NCBI RefSeq assembly: GCF_022458985.1
Contig: NC_061781.1
Location: 2,087,501 to 2,151,500 of the forward strand
Origin: Mugil cephalus
Lineage: Eukaryota; Chordata; Actinopteri; Mugiliformes; Mugilidae
Length of the DNA: 64,000 nt
Direction: 5' to 3'
The notes beneath the pieces were generated by a model. It ran no database searches and had not been told where the DNA came from. It saw nothing but the letters and a program-made list of their open reading frames with translations. A program made the translations under genes and the position numbers. Of this stretch, positions 1 through 13,193 are shown piece after piece; within the stretch, counting starts at the first letter, position 1, and every line of letters starts with the position of its first letter.

Positions 1-599
1 GGTACTATGTCTTCTGCAATGTGGTATGTTATAGCATCTGTAATGTCTTTATGTCAGGTGGACGTTGACTTGTACGATGTATCGCTACTGAACGCCTCAG
101 CAATCAAACTTTGCTTTGGCTTATTTCGGGATGACTGATAAGACCCTGGTGTTTCTCTCATTGTCAAACACTCTTCGTGCAGCACGCGATGGTGTTGTTT
201 CAACATGTTTGTTGTGCTACTTTGCTTCGTCTCTGGTTAACGTCCTTTTTAAATCCAAAATACCTCCAAATAACGGAGGATGATTTATGTTTTGGCACCA
301 AGTGCCAACGGCTGCATTATCTTCCGCACTCATTTTCTTTCTTTCTTTTTAATTTCCCCGCTGTGTCTGTAGTGTGTCTCCGTCTTCCTCACACCCGCCC
401 TCATGTGTTTGCCATTGGTTGGCTTCAGCTGTCGATCCACAGTAAGTATGGAATAAGGTTTGTGGTTGGCTGGCCTTAATGGTGAATTCAAGGGCAGTAG
501 TAAAAATGATGTTTGTTGTGACTGCCAGAGCTGTACATAGCGGTGCATTTTCAATATAAATATCTTGGATGTTCATATCTAGATATAGAGACGATAACG

Positions 600-1310
600 A
601 TATATCGTTCAGCCCTAGTCTATATCATTAAATTCACTAATGACACCTCTGTGGTGGGCCTCATACAGGGAGGGGCGAGTCAGTGTACAGGATAGAGATC
701 CAGAAACTGTCCCTATGGTGCACTGTGAATAACCTCTGCGAATAAGTCTCTGAACACTGACAAAACAAAAGAACTGATTATGGACTTCAGGAGACATGGA
801 AAGGAGCCAGCCACCCCCCACATCAACGGGTCAGGGTGGAGAGGGTCTCCACCTATAAATTCCTGGGTCAGCCAACACCACAGGCTTACTGAATAGGGCC
901 CAGCAGCGGTTCCACTTCCTGAGGCTGCTACGCAGGAAAGGCCTCAACCAAAAGCTGCTGGTTGCTTTCTACCGCTCCACCATCATGAGCGTAATGATGC
1001 AATGCATCTCCTCTAGTAATGGAGCTGTTCGGCAGCAGACAAAAAAGTTCTGCAGACGGTCATAAAGATGGCAGGGAAAACCATCGGCCGCACTCTGCCC
1101 ATCTTAAAGAACATCTCTACCTCCCGCTGTCTCCGCAGGCCAAGGAGATTTTGAAGGACAGTTTACACCCTGGCCACAGACTCTTTTCTCTCCTACTGTC
1201 CGGTGGGAGATACAGTAGTCTCAAAACTCGGACTAATACACTCAAAAACTGTTTGTACCCCTGGACCGCTGCCTATTGTACTACACAGAAGAAATAAAAC
1301 ATTTAATTAT
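600..1310 (+). mobile_element. Decayed non-LTR retrotransposon, 3' end of the reverse transcriptase ORF (probably L2/CR1 type)
   Basis: Broken reading frames give pieces typical of the C-terminal part of fish LINE ORF2. These are a region like TGLLNRAQQRFHFLRLLRRK (about 885-942), LLVAFYRSTIMS (about 957-992), and a terminal section around 1130-1295 resembling the AKEILKDSLHPGHRLFSLL end segment. The copy then runs to 'gaagaaataaa' near 1290-1300. Frameshifts and in-frame stops are present, so it is dead. Clade assignment is by general resemblance only. Confidence 0.6.
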
Positions 1311-2769
1311 TTCAAATATCAAAACTACAGAGGGCCATTTCTTCTTCTTCTCCAAGCAGAACAATCTTTGACCCATTTACCAGCAAATGGAGAACACATT
1401 AACCCAACAAGAGCCATTACAGGAATTAGTATTGATTGGCTGAATGAATGTGGGGGTTACAGTTAATCACCTCTCATAGCTTGTTCAGAAATATAGTTCA
1501 TCCGGGGAAGGAAAGTGTTCTGCTTTAGCAATAATCAATCTGTCATCCATATATTGTGTCTGTAGGTTACATTTGCTTTTTGACCATAAGTGTACTGTAC
1601 GGCTAAAAGGCTGCAATCATATTAAACTTCTTTCTAGGGGTGGTAAGTGGGGAAATTCATTAAACAGAGACCCAGACGCTTGAGAGACATTTATCATGGT
1701 GAATACTTTAATCCTGCAATAGAGCAGCAACACAATCAGGAATTCGAACCTGCCAAAACCCAGAAAGATGAAGAGATGAAGTGGTTGCACACTTACTAAA
1801 ACCGAAACTGAACCCAACTATAGATGAGCCTCTAAATATTTGGACTTGCTGTAGGAAATTTAGTGTGATGATTGACTGGTGGTCAGTTAAAATAAATCCC
1901 GAATTTCCAATTGAATAAACTCACTGTGTAGCTATGACAACAATAGCAACTGCATGTCAGCATGACCCTTCTTCTGTATGAAACAGCCGAGCACTGAGCT
2001 CCCTGCTGACAGTGTGTGACACACAAACACACACTGAACTCGTTGCCCCCACTACCTCCTCATTTATCCAGACCCTCCCTCTCTCCCTCCCTGCCGCAAT
2101 CAAATGTGAGGCTCTTCAGCAAAATAGGCTTTGACACAGAGCGTAAGGCGGAAGATCACCAGGGGACAAGTCTCTTCTTTATAAAAGGGCATTCAACACC
2201 AGAGTGGTGCACACTTTCTGAACAGAAGGCAAATAACATAGTTTGACTTATTATATGGATGCCCTTGTTTGTATTTTTGGCATAATATTCCACACGTAAC
2301 GCTACTGAATTAGATTCCATAACAATCGTGGAACAAATTTGTTTTTCAAACCATCACAAGCTTATTTGGGGCTGTTAGATCATTTGGAGCGGTGTCTCTG
2401 GATGACCAACACTGTCAGGTAACATTTGATAGCTCAGCATTCCTTTGCACTCTGAGCTTAAGTTGAAGTAATATGTCCTCAAATACCCAACGAGACATCC
2501 TCCTCATCTCCCACTAACATGAGTCTCACGGACAGAATTGCTAATAACTGTAGTAGGAAGTAATTTTTTTTGTGTGTCTGCAGCGCAGTAAACAGGAACA
2601 ATTAGAGTTTTTAGAAATCCATTTTGGAGAGAGCAACGTCTGACCTGAAAACTAACTGAATTTGAAAACATATGACATCTGGAGCTACTGATTTCCTCAA
2701 TTGATTCGATTCTGTCCAGATTTGATTGAATTTTTTAGAGACTTTTCTTTTCTTTTTAACTTAGTGTTT

Positions 2770-3221
2770 CGTAGTGTTTCAGAGCAGCATTTGCCTGAGT
2801 GGACTCAAGTTGGTAGTACTGAATGATACTGATACTACCACTTCACCAAACATCCACACTGAACACTTTGTAAATTTCTGTCAGACTGACTTCATCCTTC
2901 AGAGTAAAGTTCTGCTACACAGAACAGACATGTTTAGTTTTGGGATTTTGTTGTCTTTCTTCTTTGATTTTTGGCAGCTTTGATGCTAGGCAATGGAAGA
3001 ATGGAAGACGTTTTGACGCTACAAGCAAACTACAGCAAACCCCTGAACAAAGAACGACGTCTAGAAACCGGTTGCCGGCTAAAATGCTGTCACAGATGTG
3101 GCTTTGGTTCAAAGGGGACCTAAAAAAAACTACAACTACAAAAGACCAGGCTTGGCTGAAGCCCTATGCTGATCCTATCCTTCTAAAAATGCCTGGATCT
3201 GATACTGATTGGAACATCCCT
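2770..3221 (-). mobile_element. hAT-type transposon fragment (copy 1 of a family also present at 40096-40797)
   Basis: Read on the minus strand this begins with a terminus AGGGATGTTCCAATC (3221 downward). It then follows the copy at 40096-40797 through several shared blocks: GATCCAGGCATTTTT, GCATCAAAGCTGCCAAAAA, and GTGTGGATGTTTGGTGA followed by TACTACCAACTTGA. In the other copy these last blocks encode a BED-type zinc finger. Only this end of the element is recognisable here; the distal terminus was not found. It lies within kdm6a intron 4. Confidence 0.65.
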
Positions 3222-4577
3222 ATTTTTAATAGGTAAGGACGCATCAAAACGATCAAAGATCTACCAGCAATGTTGGTCCAATGTGACGTTGCATAGGTTC
3301 ACACCACAAAGAACACAACCAGCAGTGAGCTGGTACATACTTTCTGCAAATAAATGAAAAGATTAGGAAAACGGAAGAGCATCAATTAGCTCTGAAGCTA
3401 GAAAGGACCCTGATTAACAGCCATAGGCTGGAAAACAACGGACCGGTGGCACGGTGTTTCAACAGTCCTCAGAAGGCAAGGCTAACTGTAGCTCCCTTAT
3501 GTTCATGTTAAGCTAGGTCTCAACATTGTCCAGACAACACAGCCACATAAAGAAGAAACGATCATATTCACATTCACATCCCACTAAAGTGAAAAGGTTT
3601 TGTATTAAAGAAGCACTTACCACTGAAATGCGTTGTAATGGAAGTAAACCATCCCAAGGCCGTATAAAAAGGCGGCATTCTGGAGAACAAAAGGGTTGGA
3701 GAATTGTTATGGACTGCAACACAATTCTATTCAACTCATTTAAATGATGATGGTAAACAACTTGATAAGAAACTAAGATCTGGATGTTTTAAAATGTTTT
3801 AACCTTGAGGGTGTCAAAGCATTCCATAAGAAATTATTTTCTAGTTACAGACATTTAGATGACACCCCTGCTTTAACCATTGGTAACTATCCAATTCGGA
3901 AATGTAAGCGTTATTTTATTTATATATAGAAAACAAATCGAGGGCAAGTTTCAAACGTGTGCAAAAAAGCACATGTATAATCAGTCACATTGTAACACTG
4001 AGATGTATGATCAACACGTGCATCATCATACATCATAACTTAACATGGTAAAAAAAAACAATGAGGCAGATCAAACAAGACATGTGTGTGAACACACTCC
4101 AAAATAAAACAGGGGTCATCTTGGTACAGAAAGGCATTGGTTAGGTTTTATTATCAAGTGATGTCACACACTATAATGTGCAGACAGACTTTATTTTTAG
4201 TATCTGTGTTCCCTTGTCATTAACTCCAATATCCAGTGGAGTTACACTGTCTATGGCAGTATTGTCAAAACAATCCAGAATTCATTTGAAAGATTCGATA
4301 TTGATTCATAAAGTCTTTTGAAAAATACTTAAAATTGATGTCTTTTTCTGCACCCTATCATTAGGGAGATAGGTCAAAATCGAGACCGAAGTTCCAACTC
4401 TGACAGCTCCGTCAGGCCAGAAGACTTACGATTCCTCCTTCCCTAAATTCATACGATTCTGTTTTCACAAGGTAAATTCATTTAGAAATAGTTCAGTTTT
4501 AAAACTATTTTACTTAGTTATGAAAGACATTTTCACACTGATGATGGCAACAGATACGATATCAACTTTTCATCAAT

Positions 4578-4770
4578 GTCAATTTTTTTATTTTTAAATA
4601 CATGCCATTTCCCTGGATACTCTCATTATAAATTCCACTGTGGTCTGGTTTTGCGCTACCAGTCTCACAAGACTTTGGAAGGTGATTAGTCCACATGTGA
4701 AAGAGATCCAAAAAATTACAGATGCTCCAACTCTGAGAGCACTGTTACACTTGAAACCTGATTGGATTTA
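4578..4770 (+). repeat. Unclassified dispersed repeat, copy A
   Basis: About 190 bp shared with 7905-8095 (same strand) and 15305-15475 (opposite strand). Landmarks are a T-rich start followed by ATACATGCCATTTCC, then GATTAGTCCACATGTGAAAG, then CAACTCTGAGAGCA and CACTTGAAA. No open frame, tail or terminal inverted repeat identifies its class. Confidence 0.6.
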
Positions 4771-6980
4771 AAAAGCATGACCACAGAAAAGAGCTGGACT
4801 AAAACAAAGATATGTGGAACATGGTTTCCATACAATATATTGCAATACTATGGAGGTCAGCCAGGGTCTAATTTATTCCACCATGGTCTCATAATGAATT
4901 GGAAATATTTCTGCCCATTTTAAACAGCATTGTTTTTCCTGCTGGCCCTGAAGGCATCTCACTCCCTCTCCTCTTCCAACAGCCTCCCCCACACCCTCCA
5001 CACACACCGGCCGCTCACCTGCTCGGTTCTGGATTTAATCAAACGGGAGAAAACAGCACAGAAAACTCACACAGCATGAAAAACTATCTGTGCTGTTCAC
5101 TACACACTATACACTGACATTAGTGCGGCGGTTTAAAATTTGATGTTTGAACTCCAGACATAATGTGAACTAACTTAACTTTATAAAAGCTAGCTCATAA
5201 ATTCGATTGAAGGTCAATGGTTTACTCTAAATGAAATTTATACCTCATTTAATCTTACAGACATTTGTCCACAGAATATAACCCCTCCCCCATGAAATCT
5301 TGTTTGAAAACCCTGTGGAAGTTGTGAAACTAGAGGTGAAATACTGTGGACGACATATCTTTGAAAAAAATGGCATTCGTTTTGTGAAACTATCTGTAAA
5401 TGAATGAAAACCTTGTGAGTCAGAACTGAATCGATTCAGGAAATCTCATTCTGTAGCTGGTCGTCCACAAATCCATTCGATCCCCAGCAGATGCACCACA
5501 TGCCACCACATATTCCCCGCCGCCACAGTCTCCTTGTACAAGATGCTGAAGCCCAAGGTGCTTGCGGTGCATGGAAATGATGTTTTAAAGTGGGGCTACC
5601 AATAGGTAAAGCTGCAGCATTGCGCAGTCATACCCTGAATAATGCTTATTTTTCTGCTTCCCTCTTCCACTAGTTTATCCTTGGCCCAAACAACTCAGGG
5701 CACCAAATCCACAACGTTTACATCACAGCTGTTACCAGGTCTACCCCGAGGCCATTATCTAGCTCACACCATCACTTCACTGAGCAGATCTGTAATCCTG
5801 AGGAGCCCAGAGCTGTCAGGTCTGATCCCAATCGGACACTCAGCACCTCTGTTTAATGGTCCCACCTAACAGTGAAACATCAACCCCAATGGGCCCGCTG
5901 ATGCACACAAAGAAGACAGGCTGGGAGCCATCATATCACTATTTAACTCAACTCAGACAGTCTAAACTGAAGATGAAGATTTATGCATCAAATACCAAAA
6001 AAAGAATATAATGTAAACTAACATGTAGTTATAGAATCTATTAGTAACAGTGAATATAATCATGTACTGGATTACAATATATTGATATACTGATACAGAC
6101 TTTCAACCCTTATCCAACAATATAAGAGGAAAGGACAACAAATAGAAACCAGCACAATTGTTGTGTTGAGTTGAATTAAACACAATGCAGATTTTTTGTT
6201 ATTTAGTCTACCCTGTTGACTAAAATGGGGTTGTCGAAACAACAGAAATGTGTGTCAGTACAACACAAAACAATTAAATACAGCCAACATATTTGAAGGA
6301 ACAAATACTAACAACCATCCATGAAGCTAAGATTTAGTGCAGTCCTGTTTCATTAGAATGTATTTGTTTACTTGTTTACTTGTGTACCCAGTGAAGTGGC
6401 CAGTGAGTGTGAGCTTGTTTACTTACTTTTGTTAATATGTAATATAATACAAATATGATATTCTTCTCTTTGCATTTCTTTTAGCAGTATTTTGCAGATG
6501 CATTCCACTTCTGTATGTTTATCAAGACATAATTTGGAATTCAAACTCCAGGTGTGAAGGGGATGTCACAAAAACCTTCATGACACACCATTTCCAAATT
6601 TAAACTTGCCTCTCTCCACAGATGGAAAAACCCAATCTAACACTGCAGGAACCAGGAAATCATGTGAAAAGATGTCTGTATGGAAATCAATTCCATTTGT
6701 ACATGGCATCACCCCACATTACATGAAATGATGTTTTGCTGCACATTTAGTCATGATACTACTTTTTACATAATGCAAAACATCAGTGACCACTGTAACA
6801 TGGAAAAGGAGAAACATTCATCGTTTACATTTATTTACAACAAAAGTGGGTGCCATCTGTGTTTTCGGTGCAGTTTGATCAAGTGCAACTTCTGCAAAAT
6901 GTGAGGACTTGTGTGGCAAAGACATTTCATAAGTGAGTCCCCCCCCCCCCATTACACGTGTTAGCGTCATGTAAACTCAC

Positions 6981-9900
6981 CTTCCAGTAGTCCGACTGTA
7001 AACTAAAGTACCTCTGGTATGCAGATAATGCTGAGAAAATGATGGGACGAACAAAAGAAAGTGACAAAAAAAGAGATGAAAAACAGTTAGTGTCAACGTG
7101 AAGAACTCAACAAATTCAATTTAGGTACAACTGAACACTTCCATTCAAGACTCGGATAAATGTCCAATCAGAATAATCAGCTTCATTTAACAAGAGGGCA
7201 CATCCAATGTCTCATTACGAAAATGTAGCTGCTGCATCAGTTCATTCCAGCTCTCACCTTTTGGATAGTCCTCCAGGAGGAGGTTGAAATGGCCGAGCTG
7301 GCAGAAAACGTCGGGTTCCACTTTCCCCTCTGCTTTCAGGATGAGGGCATCATAGCAGCTGACAGCCTAAATGAAACAACACATGCTATGAAGAATATGT
7401 AGTGGACCTTATGAATACTACATGAAAAATTAGCAAAATGGCAACAACGTTTGCCTATATCTTGTCCTCAATGCTTAGCCTAGTAGTACAGTTTAATGAA
7501 GGTGATGACAAAACACAGCTGACTACTATACTACTATGGGGGTGTGCTCTCCAACTGTCCCAGAGCCATTTTGCATAGTACCTGCTGTATGCCCAAACAT
7601 GGTCTCTGTAAGTTGGTATTTAAATGGCTAAACAAATTGCTCTTTAGCCAATAAAAGGAGAAATGATTCCCAAGTACTGACTGTGTGCACACATCTGAGT
7701 GAAACAGAACCTGCCAATGTTAGAAGCAGTATGTTACTATTAAAAAAAATAAACAAAGAATTGTTTTGAATTTTGTTGTTGAATTTATGCCAATCTGTTG
7801 ATCTCTGCAATAGAATACAACAAATATCAAGAACTTTCTAAAAAGAGTAATGCTTATGCAAGAATTGGCTGGCTCATTGCAGCAGGAGATGCAGAATATT
7901 CTGATTCTCATTTTTTTTTTTTTAATTATTTTTTAATACACACATTCCCTGCATCCTCTCGTTTTGCTCTATATTTCACTGCAGTTTCGCAACACAAGTT
8001 TCATGAGACTGCACAACGAGATAAGTCCACGTGTGAAGGATATCCACATCCCAGAAGCTACAACTCTGAGAGGACCATCAGACTTGAAAGCTAAACCTGT
8101 AAATCTGCATTTAGCTCCTGTAGGTGCTATTTAAAATGATACAAGGACAGCATACTGTTACTAGACTTTATGCACAGCACATAGCTGCAATTTCACAAGT
8201 CAGCTCAGCATTTAACTCTATGGCTCAGTCAGTGCATTTACATGCACGTAAAAAAAAACTAATTATTGCCTTAATCGGACTATAACAGGAGAACTTAAAT
8301 GCATGTAAACACGTTACTCCGATTAAAATCGGGGTTCTCATTATCCAATTAAGACACCCAGATAATGCGTTTGGAATTCAATTTTCTCCGGCATGTATAC
8401 GCTGAACCGGACTTTTTAATCAGATGATGCGTGTGCACATGCTCCACAACCACTGCGCTGGTGTGTGACCCCAAAACAACAAGTTCCAAGAAAGCCGGTC
8501 GCAGAAGAACAAGGTAAACAGAGCAGGTAAAAGAACCGTCATATCTTACCTGCACCAGAAGTAGTGCGCACATTACGTACAAGATTAAAAAATGTACTAT
8601 TATCCCTGTGGTTGTTGTTTGAAATGCCGGTCTGCTGCATGAACGACTCTTGTTTATTATATGACATCATAGGTCAACCGGAAAACAGGCCGTATTAACG
8701 TGGTATTAACCCGCTGAAAAGACACGTATCGCCACCTAGTGTGGAAGAGGAGGACATGTTCGTGTGAAGATTTTCTTGCGGTGCATGTAAACTGGGACAA
8801 GGACTGTAGTCAGAAAGTCGAATTTTGAGCATAGCTCGATTAAGCTCTGCATGTAAACACACTGAGTGAAACACACATACACACACAGCCCCCCCTCCCT
8901 CCTTTAGAGCCACTCTGACGTTGAGTTGTTGTAGAAATCATCAGAAGGGTGATAATTCAACTGAATGATCATTTTGGAGGATGGAGTTTGGTGTGCTGTT
9001 AACTTGGACAGAATTTCAAGTGTGTCTGTCGTTTAACTCATCTTCTAGGCTAAAATGTTAAAATTATATGTGTGGTACAATTTAACAGCACTACACACCA
9101 CAGCCTTCAAAATGAAAACACAGATGGAAGCCCTCTCAGTTGTTTTATACAAATGCTGGTTACTGTAACATTCATGCAGTTAGGATATGGTGCAACACTG
9201 TTATGTTAAGGTGCATTTGTTTTCAATAGAATTTAATAGAGAAAATGAACTGTCTAGTGAGTATGCATTTACGGAATTGGCTAATAATGTTGGTTCCTTC
9301 ATGGACAAAGACACATTTTCATAGATTTCATAGATTCTTGCCATGTATTGTTCAGAAAATTGAACTTGACTCTTCTCACAATTAATAATACGTGGACATT
9401 ATTTATAAGAATAACTAAACATGCATGCATAATTCATCGCTGCAAATCCAACTGTACAGACGTAAAGATTCAGGATCTGTTTAAATTAATGCATTACATT
9501 CTAGGTCTTTGTAATAACTAGTGCTCAGTGAAACATTTAAATGAGTGTTAAAGTGTCTGTTAAAGCACATAAATATGTGCCACAGAATTAAGCGGAGACC
9601 CGGCAGTATATGCAAGGTGACAGTGTGACGCAGCAAACAAGTATTACACACACATCCTGCAATTGTGCAAACTATATGAGGACAGTCCAAGAATGAGCTG
9701 CTTTTTCTCCCCTAATGTTTACCTGTGTTCACTCTGTTTAAACACTACCCCCCCTCTCCCTGCTAATTTCAAAATGGTAGAGTCCACATAGGATGTCAAA
9801 TGGACTTGGTTAACAGTAAGGGCTGGGATTCAGCCCTACAATATACATGTCATCAAGAAGAAAAATCACGCAATCAGTTCCTTTTGCTAAATGTTATGTT

Positions 9901-11595
9901 GTGGACCAGGGTGCCTGACAGAATAGAAAGTTCAGCGACACAAAAACATATATATATTAATACAGATTGTATGAATGGGCCTAAATTGAAAGTGCAACCC
10001 AACACAACAATGTTTCCAGCTACCTTTTAACATGAAACCCACATGTTGAAGGCACACACCGAGCACAGGTAGTAACCTGGACCGCATGAACACGGGGACC
10101 ATGTGTGCCGCAAGCACTGCACGATTACTTTAGCGGGAGTCTGGGTTGACTTCCGCTTTCTTTGATATCTTGATTTTAAATACTGAACGTCGTCGTGATA
10201 TAATTTTATGCGAACGCTTGTTAGCCTAGCATCCAATGCTAGTTAGCTGGCAAAGCTTTGCTAGGTGTTTGATTCCCATCCCCGCCATCTTGGCTCAATT
10301 CAAACAACCACTATGTTTTTGCAACATTGAATTAAAATTATACACGTTTGTGTTTCGATATTGTAAACTTAATGATGGCGAGGTATTTGTATGTGTGAGC
10401 GAAGTAGGAAGAAAACGAATGGACAGTTAGCCGCTACATGCTAATAGAGTGAGCTGACGCACAACCCAAACTCCAGCAGCCGTTTAATGATGATGTAGTG
10501 TGCCACCAATATTTATTTTAACTTGAACATTATGTCTCATTCACGTTAAATAAGCGGGCATTTGCCAGGTTATGTGACTCAAAACCATACTTTTGTAAGC
10601 TAAATGTAAGTTAGCAAAGGTGTAACCGTTTGTTAACCCTCACTTTAAGAGAACCCATTTACTATAGCTAATATAAAGAGGAAAATAGCAATAGTTATAA
10701 CATTTGCGCGTTTTATTTGCACATGCCTCCACATTCTTGTGTTTCGTTGTGTTAAAATCGATATATAAGCTGTGGTCAGTGTGTTTTAAACAGTCGATAA
10801 TGCTATCACGGTAGCATGGCACCTATTCTCTTAACAACCGATGACACCACCGAATTTTTTTCTTTAGCAGGGTGGAGATTCACATCGTCCTGCAATTTTA
10901 ATGTAGCACGACGCCAGTTTCTGCATGTTTTAATGGCAATAAAAGCGGCATAAATGCAGCAGAGTCGTTTCATTCCGTGCTCGGCAGTGTACGTGTTGTG
11001 TTGCTGTGTGCTGTATTTCACAAATCAACGCTCGCTTTTACAGTCAGACGCCGCTTCAAAGTTGGGGGAATATGAGGCTTGTGAGTGTGTCGCGGCTAGC
11101 CGTGTAGCTGGTCTGGCGTTGGGAGGTCTGTACCACTTATTTCGGTGGGATATAGCGCTAATAGCAGGAGATAACGGAGAGAAGCCGCTGTGATACAGTT
11201 CTGTGGAATACCTTTAACAGCAAGGCCTTCGTTCTGGCGCCATCTTCTTGAAGCCTATGAAATCCAAACAGTGAACTGCAAGTAGAGGACAGACAACACA
11301 CAGGCGGTTCCGTATTACTTGGGGGCATTGGTGTTTGTTGTTTTAAAGTGCGTGGAGAAAAACTGTAAAATGCGGGGGGAAATGGGGGAGCGGATGAGAC
11401 CGCTCACACAATACAATATTCTGACCTGTCAATTCCGGCCAAGCTCTCTTTCTCTTGCGCTGTTAGCTTCGGAAAGTCCTCTTCGATTTCAGTCGCTTTT
11501 CCCGACGCCATTTTCTCCTCGTCATTACCAGCAACGCCGAGACTCCGGGCAGCAGCAGAGGCAGCGGCGGTGAGCGACACTCCGCACGATTTCAT
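6981..11595 (-). CDS. kdm6a: Lysine-specific demethylase 6A (UTX), 5' part: exons 1-4
   Basis: UTX is a nuclear JmjC dioxygenase that removes H3K27me2/3 and belongs to MLL3/4 (COMPASS-like) complexes; its N-terminal TPR array binds partners. Only the N-terminus is here. Coding exons on the minus strand are 11595-11426, 11275-11212, 7366-7258 and 7030-6981 (170, 64, 109 and 50 nt), all with AG/GT borders. Their phases join to 131 codons without a stop. Exon 1 opens [13 protein letters not shown], the characteristic UTX start. Exon 2 gives [15 protein letters not shown], and exon 3 carries [20 protein letters not shown], the first TPR unit. Exon 4 gives [17 protein letters not shown]. The catalytic JmjC domain and the rest lie past the left edge. 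The alanine-rich stretch in exon 1 seems short compared with mammals. The paralogue kdm6b lacks this TPR start, so kdm6a (or a fish kdm6a-like duplicate) is the call. It is divergently arranged with fundc1. Confidence 0.93.
7905..8095 (+). repeat. Unclassified dispersed repeat, copy B
   Basis: Same family as 4578-4770. It starts in a T-run (7910-7923), then has ACACACATTCCCTG, GATAAGTCCACGTGTGAAGG, GAAGCTACAACTCTGAGAGG and GACTTGAAAG. It lies in kdm6a intron 2. Confidence 0.6.
8230..8864. mobile_element. Non-autonomous DNA transposon with terminal inverted repeats, 635 bp
   Basis: The left end CAGTGCATTTACATGCA (8230-8246) and the reverse complement of the right end, CAGTGTGTTTACATGCA, form an imperfect inverted repeat. 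It continues inward to a shared TTAATCG. The same trinucleotide AGT flanks both ends (8227-8229 and 8865-8867), consistent with a 3-bp target duplication of the Harbinger type. The internal sequence has no transposase-like frame. It sits in kdm6a intron 2. Confidence 0.65.
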
Positions 11596-11929
11596 GGAAA
11601 AGCGATGGGAAGATCCACGGCACCGAGCAACTCCGGCAAAATTCAGTCACAACGAAACTGTTGCACACCGATCCAGGATTAGCGGGGCGTAGCGTAATTC
11701 TTGCCAAATCCTCAAGGAAATGATCCCTTCAAGTTACCTTCCACACTCCTCATTGTACATCAAAACACAGCGTGTATTCCAGTTCCAATTTGTGCATGAA
11801 GTTCTTGTAATGTTGGGTTTCGGGAGTGAGTGTTGTATGATAATATCGCAAACTTCCCCAACCATCGGCTCAAAGTTGTTGTAATTGTGTCACATAGGCA
11901 AACGCACGCCGCCACCAGCGACACGCCCT

Positions 11930-12115
11930 CCGCTCACATTGGCCAATCAGCGGCCGGCATCTCCGGCCACGTGACAGGCTCCAGTCGATGTGTTGCGAGC
12001 ACGTGAACGAACGCGCGCACGCACACATCAGATTGAAACCCGCCTCCTGTCCTGTGATTGGTCCTTCGAGTATATTATGATTACGTAACTGTACTTTAAG
12101 GCTTCCTATTGGTCG
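11930..12115. promoter_or_regulatory. Probable kdm6a promoter (CCAAT boxes, E-boxes, bZIP site)
   Basis: This lies about 340-520 bp upstream of the kdm6a ATG in a CpG-richer stretch. Visible elements are CCAAT at 11943-11947, reverse CCAAT (ATTGG) at 12057-12061 and 12108-12112, CACGTG E-boxes at 11968-11973 and 12000-12005, and the palindrome TTACGTAA at 12081-12088. No clear TATA box is seen. Multiple CCAAT boxes point to NF-Y, and CACGTG to USF/MYC-type factors. The start of transcription is not defined. Confidence 0.5.
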
Positions 12116-12155
12116 AAATGCCTGTCAACTATGTCGAGGATATTTGCAACGTTGC

Positions 12156-12232
<77 letters not shown>
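12156..12232. repeat. (GATA)n microsatellite
   Basis: An uninterrupted tetranucleotide run, about 19 units, between the kdm6a and fundc1 starts. Open frames on the minus strand here are artefacts of the repeat. Confidence 0.97.
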
Positions 12233-13181
12233 TGGAAGGAGGACAACATAAGGAAATATATATGTAGATAAGGAAAGAGGATAACATAAAGAAATATATA
12301 CGTAATATATCATTAGTAAATATAAAACAATGAAATTCATGAATACAATTTACAGCCATTACAGTCAAATAAGAATAGAAACTGCTATCTTACATCTGCT
12401 ACTCTACGTTTTATTGACTTGCCTGCTTTGTTTAGCTATAGTTCTGTATTATCACTGGGTCATTTTCTTAATGCCCACTTGTATTAACAGAAACTGTTTG
12501 CTGCCCATTTTAATGAATTTGCTGTTACTTACACATGTATACATTTCTGTTTTATGTTATTATTCTCCACCGCTTTGTTTATCAATCTTTACTGTAGCTA
12601 CCACTGTATGCCTACATGTTGATCAGTTATCTGCAGGAAAAAAAATACATCTACAGGACATAATCACAAAAGGTTATGTTGTATACTGACTAATAAATGT
12701 GGTCAATAAAGGTGGTTCATTCAGCAGCTACCTCTAAATTTCTTCTGCGAAACTGACATACAGTTGTAGAATTATTGACTAAATTAAATAAAAAATAAAA
12801 ATAAATAAAAACAGGTCTCATTGTCCAGTAGGATTCAGATATTATAATTTGCCTGGTATTAGTTGCACTTTTGTGATGATATATGAACAAAGTCCTGAAT
12901 GTTTATTATATTTCGATGCTCAAATAAAATAAATAAACACTTATTCATTAATTAAAAATCTTTAGTTAAAAGCTGAACTTTTGTCTGTCCAAATCATTTG
13001 ATAATTACCTTCAACCCATTTTTATTTATTAATTTGAATTCTATTTTATTGCATTATTTGGATAGATGGATAACATATTTCTGTGCTGACATGATCACTT
13101 TCTCTTTTACTTTGACCGTCCGAATTGTGCAGATGACGACAGACGTGGAGGCAGCTGAGGACAGATAGACCTGCGTGCTCC

Positions 13182-13193
13182 AAAATGGCGAAC
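13182..13193 (+). promoter_or_regulatory. YY1-like motif overlapping the fundc1 start codon
   Basis: The sequence AAAATGGCG around the initiator ATG matches the core of the YY1 consensus (AANATGGCG). In TATA-less housekeeping genes this often overlaps the start of translation. It is a pattern match only. Confidence 0.35.

Larger units (their letters stand above)
1..6980 (-). other. kdm6a intron 4 (partial), no further exon seen
   Basis: I looked on the minus strand for the next TPR exon (the part following SDYWK in the family) and found none, so intron 4 runs to the window edge. The stretch holds a LINE relic (about 600-1310), a hAT relic (about 2770-3221), one copy of an unclassified repeat (4578-4770) and a C-run at about 6939-6951. 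The remainder is AT-rich sequence without recognisable signal. Confidence 0.7.
7367..11211 (-). other. kdm6a intron 2
   Basis: Apart from repeat copy B and the 635-bp inverted-repeat element, the stretch 8870-11200 shows no exon, RNA gene or recognisable repeat. Short open frames at 9481-9690, 9800-10030 and 10027-10236 have no family resemblance. Confidence 0.6.

Noticed and set aside
12125-12368. Minus-strand open frames of repeating LSIYLSIY residues
   Set aside because: They are translations of the GATA microsatellite.
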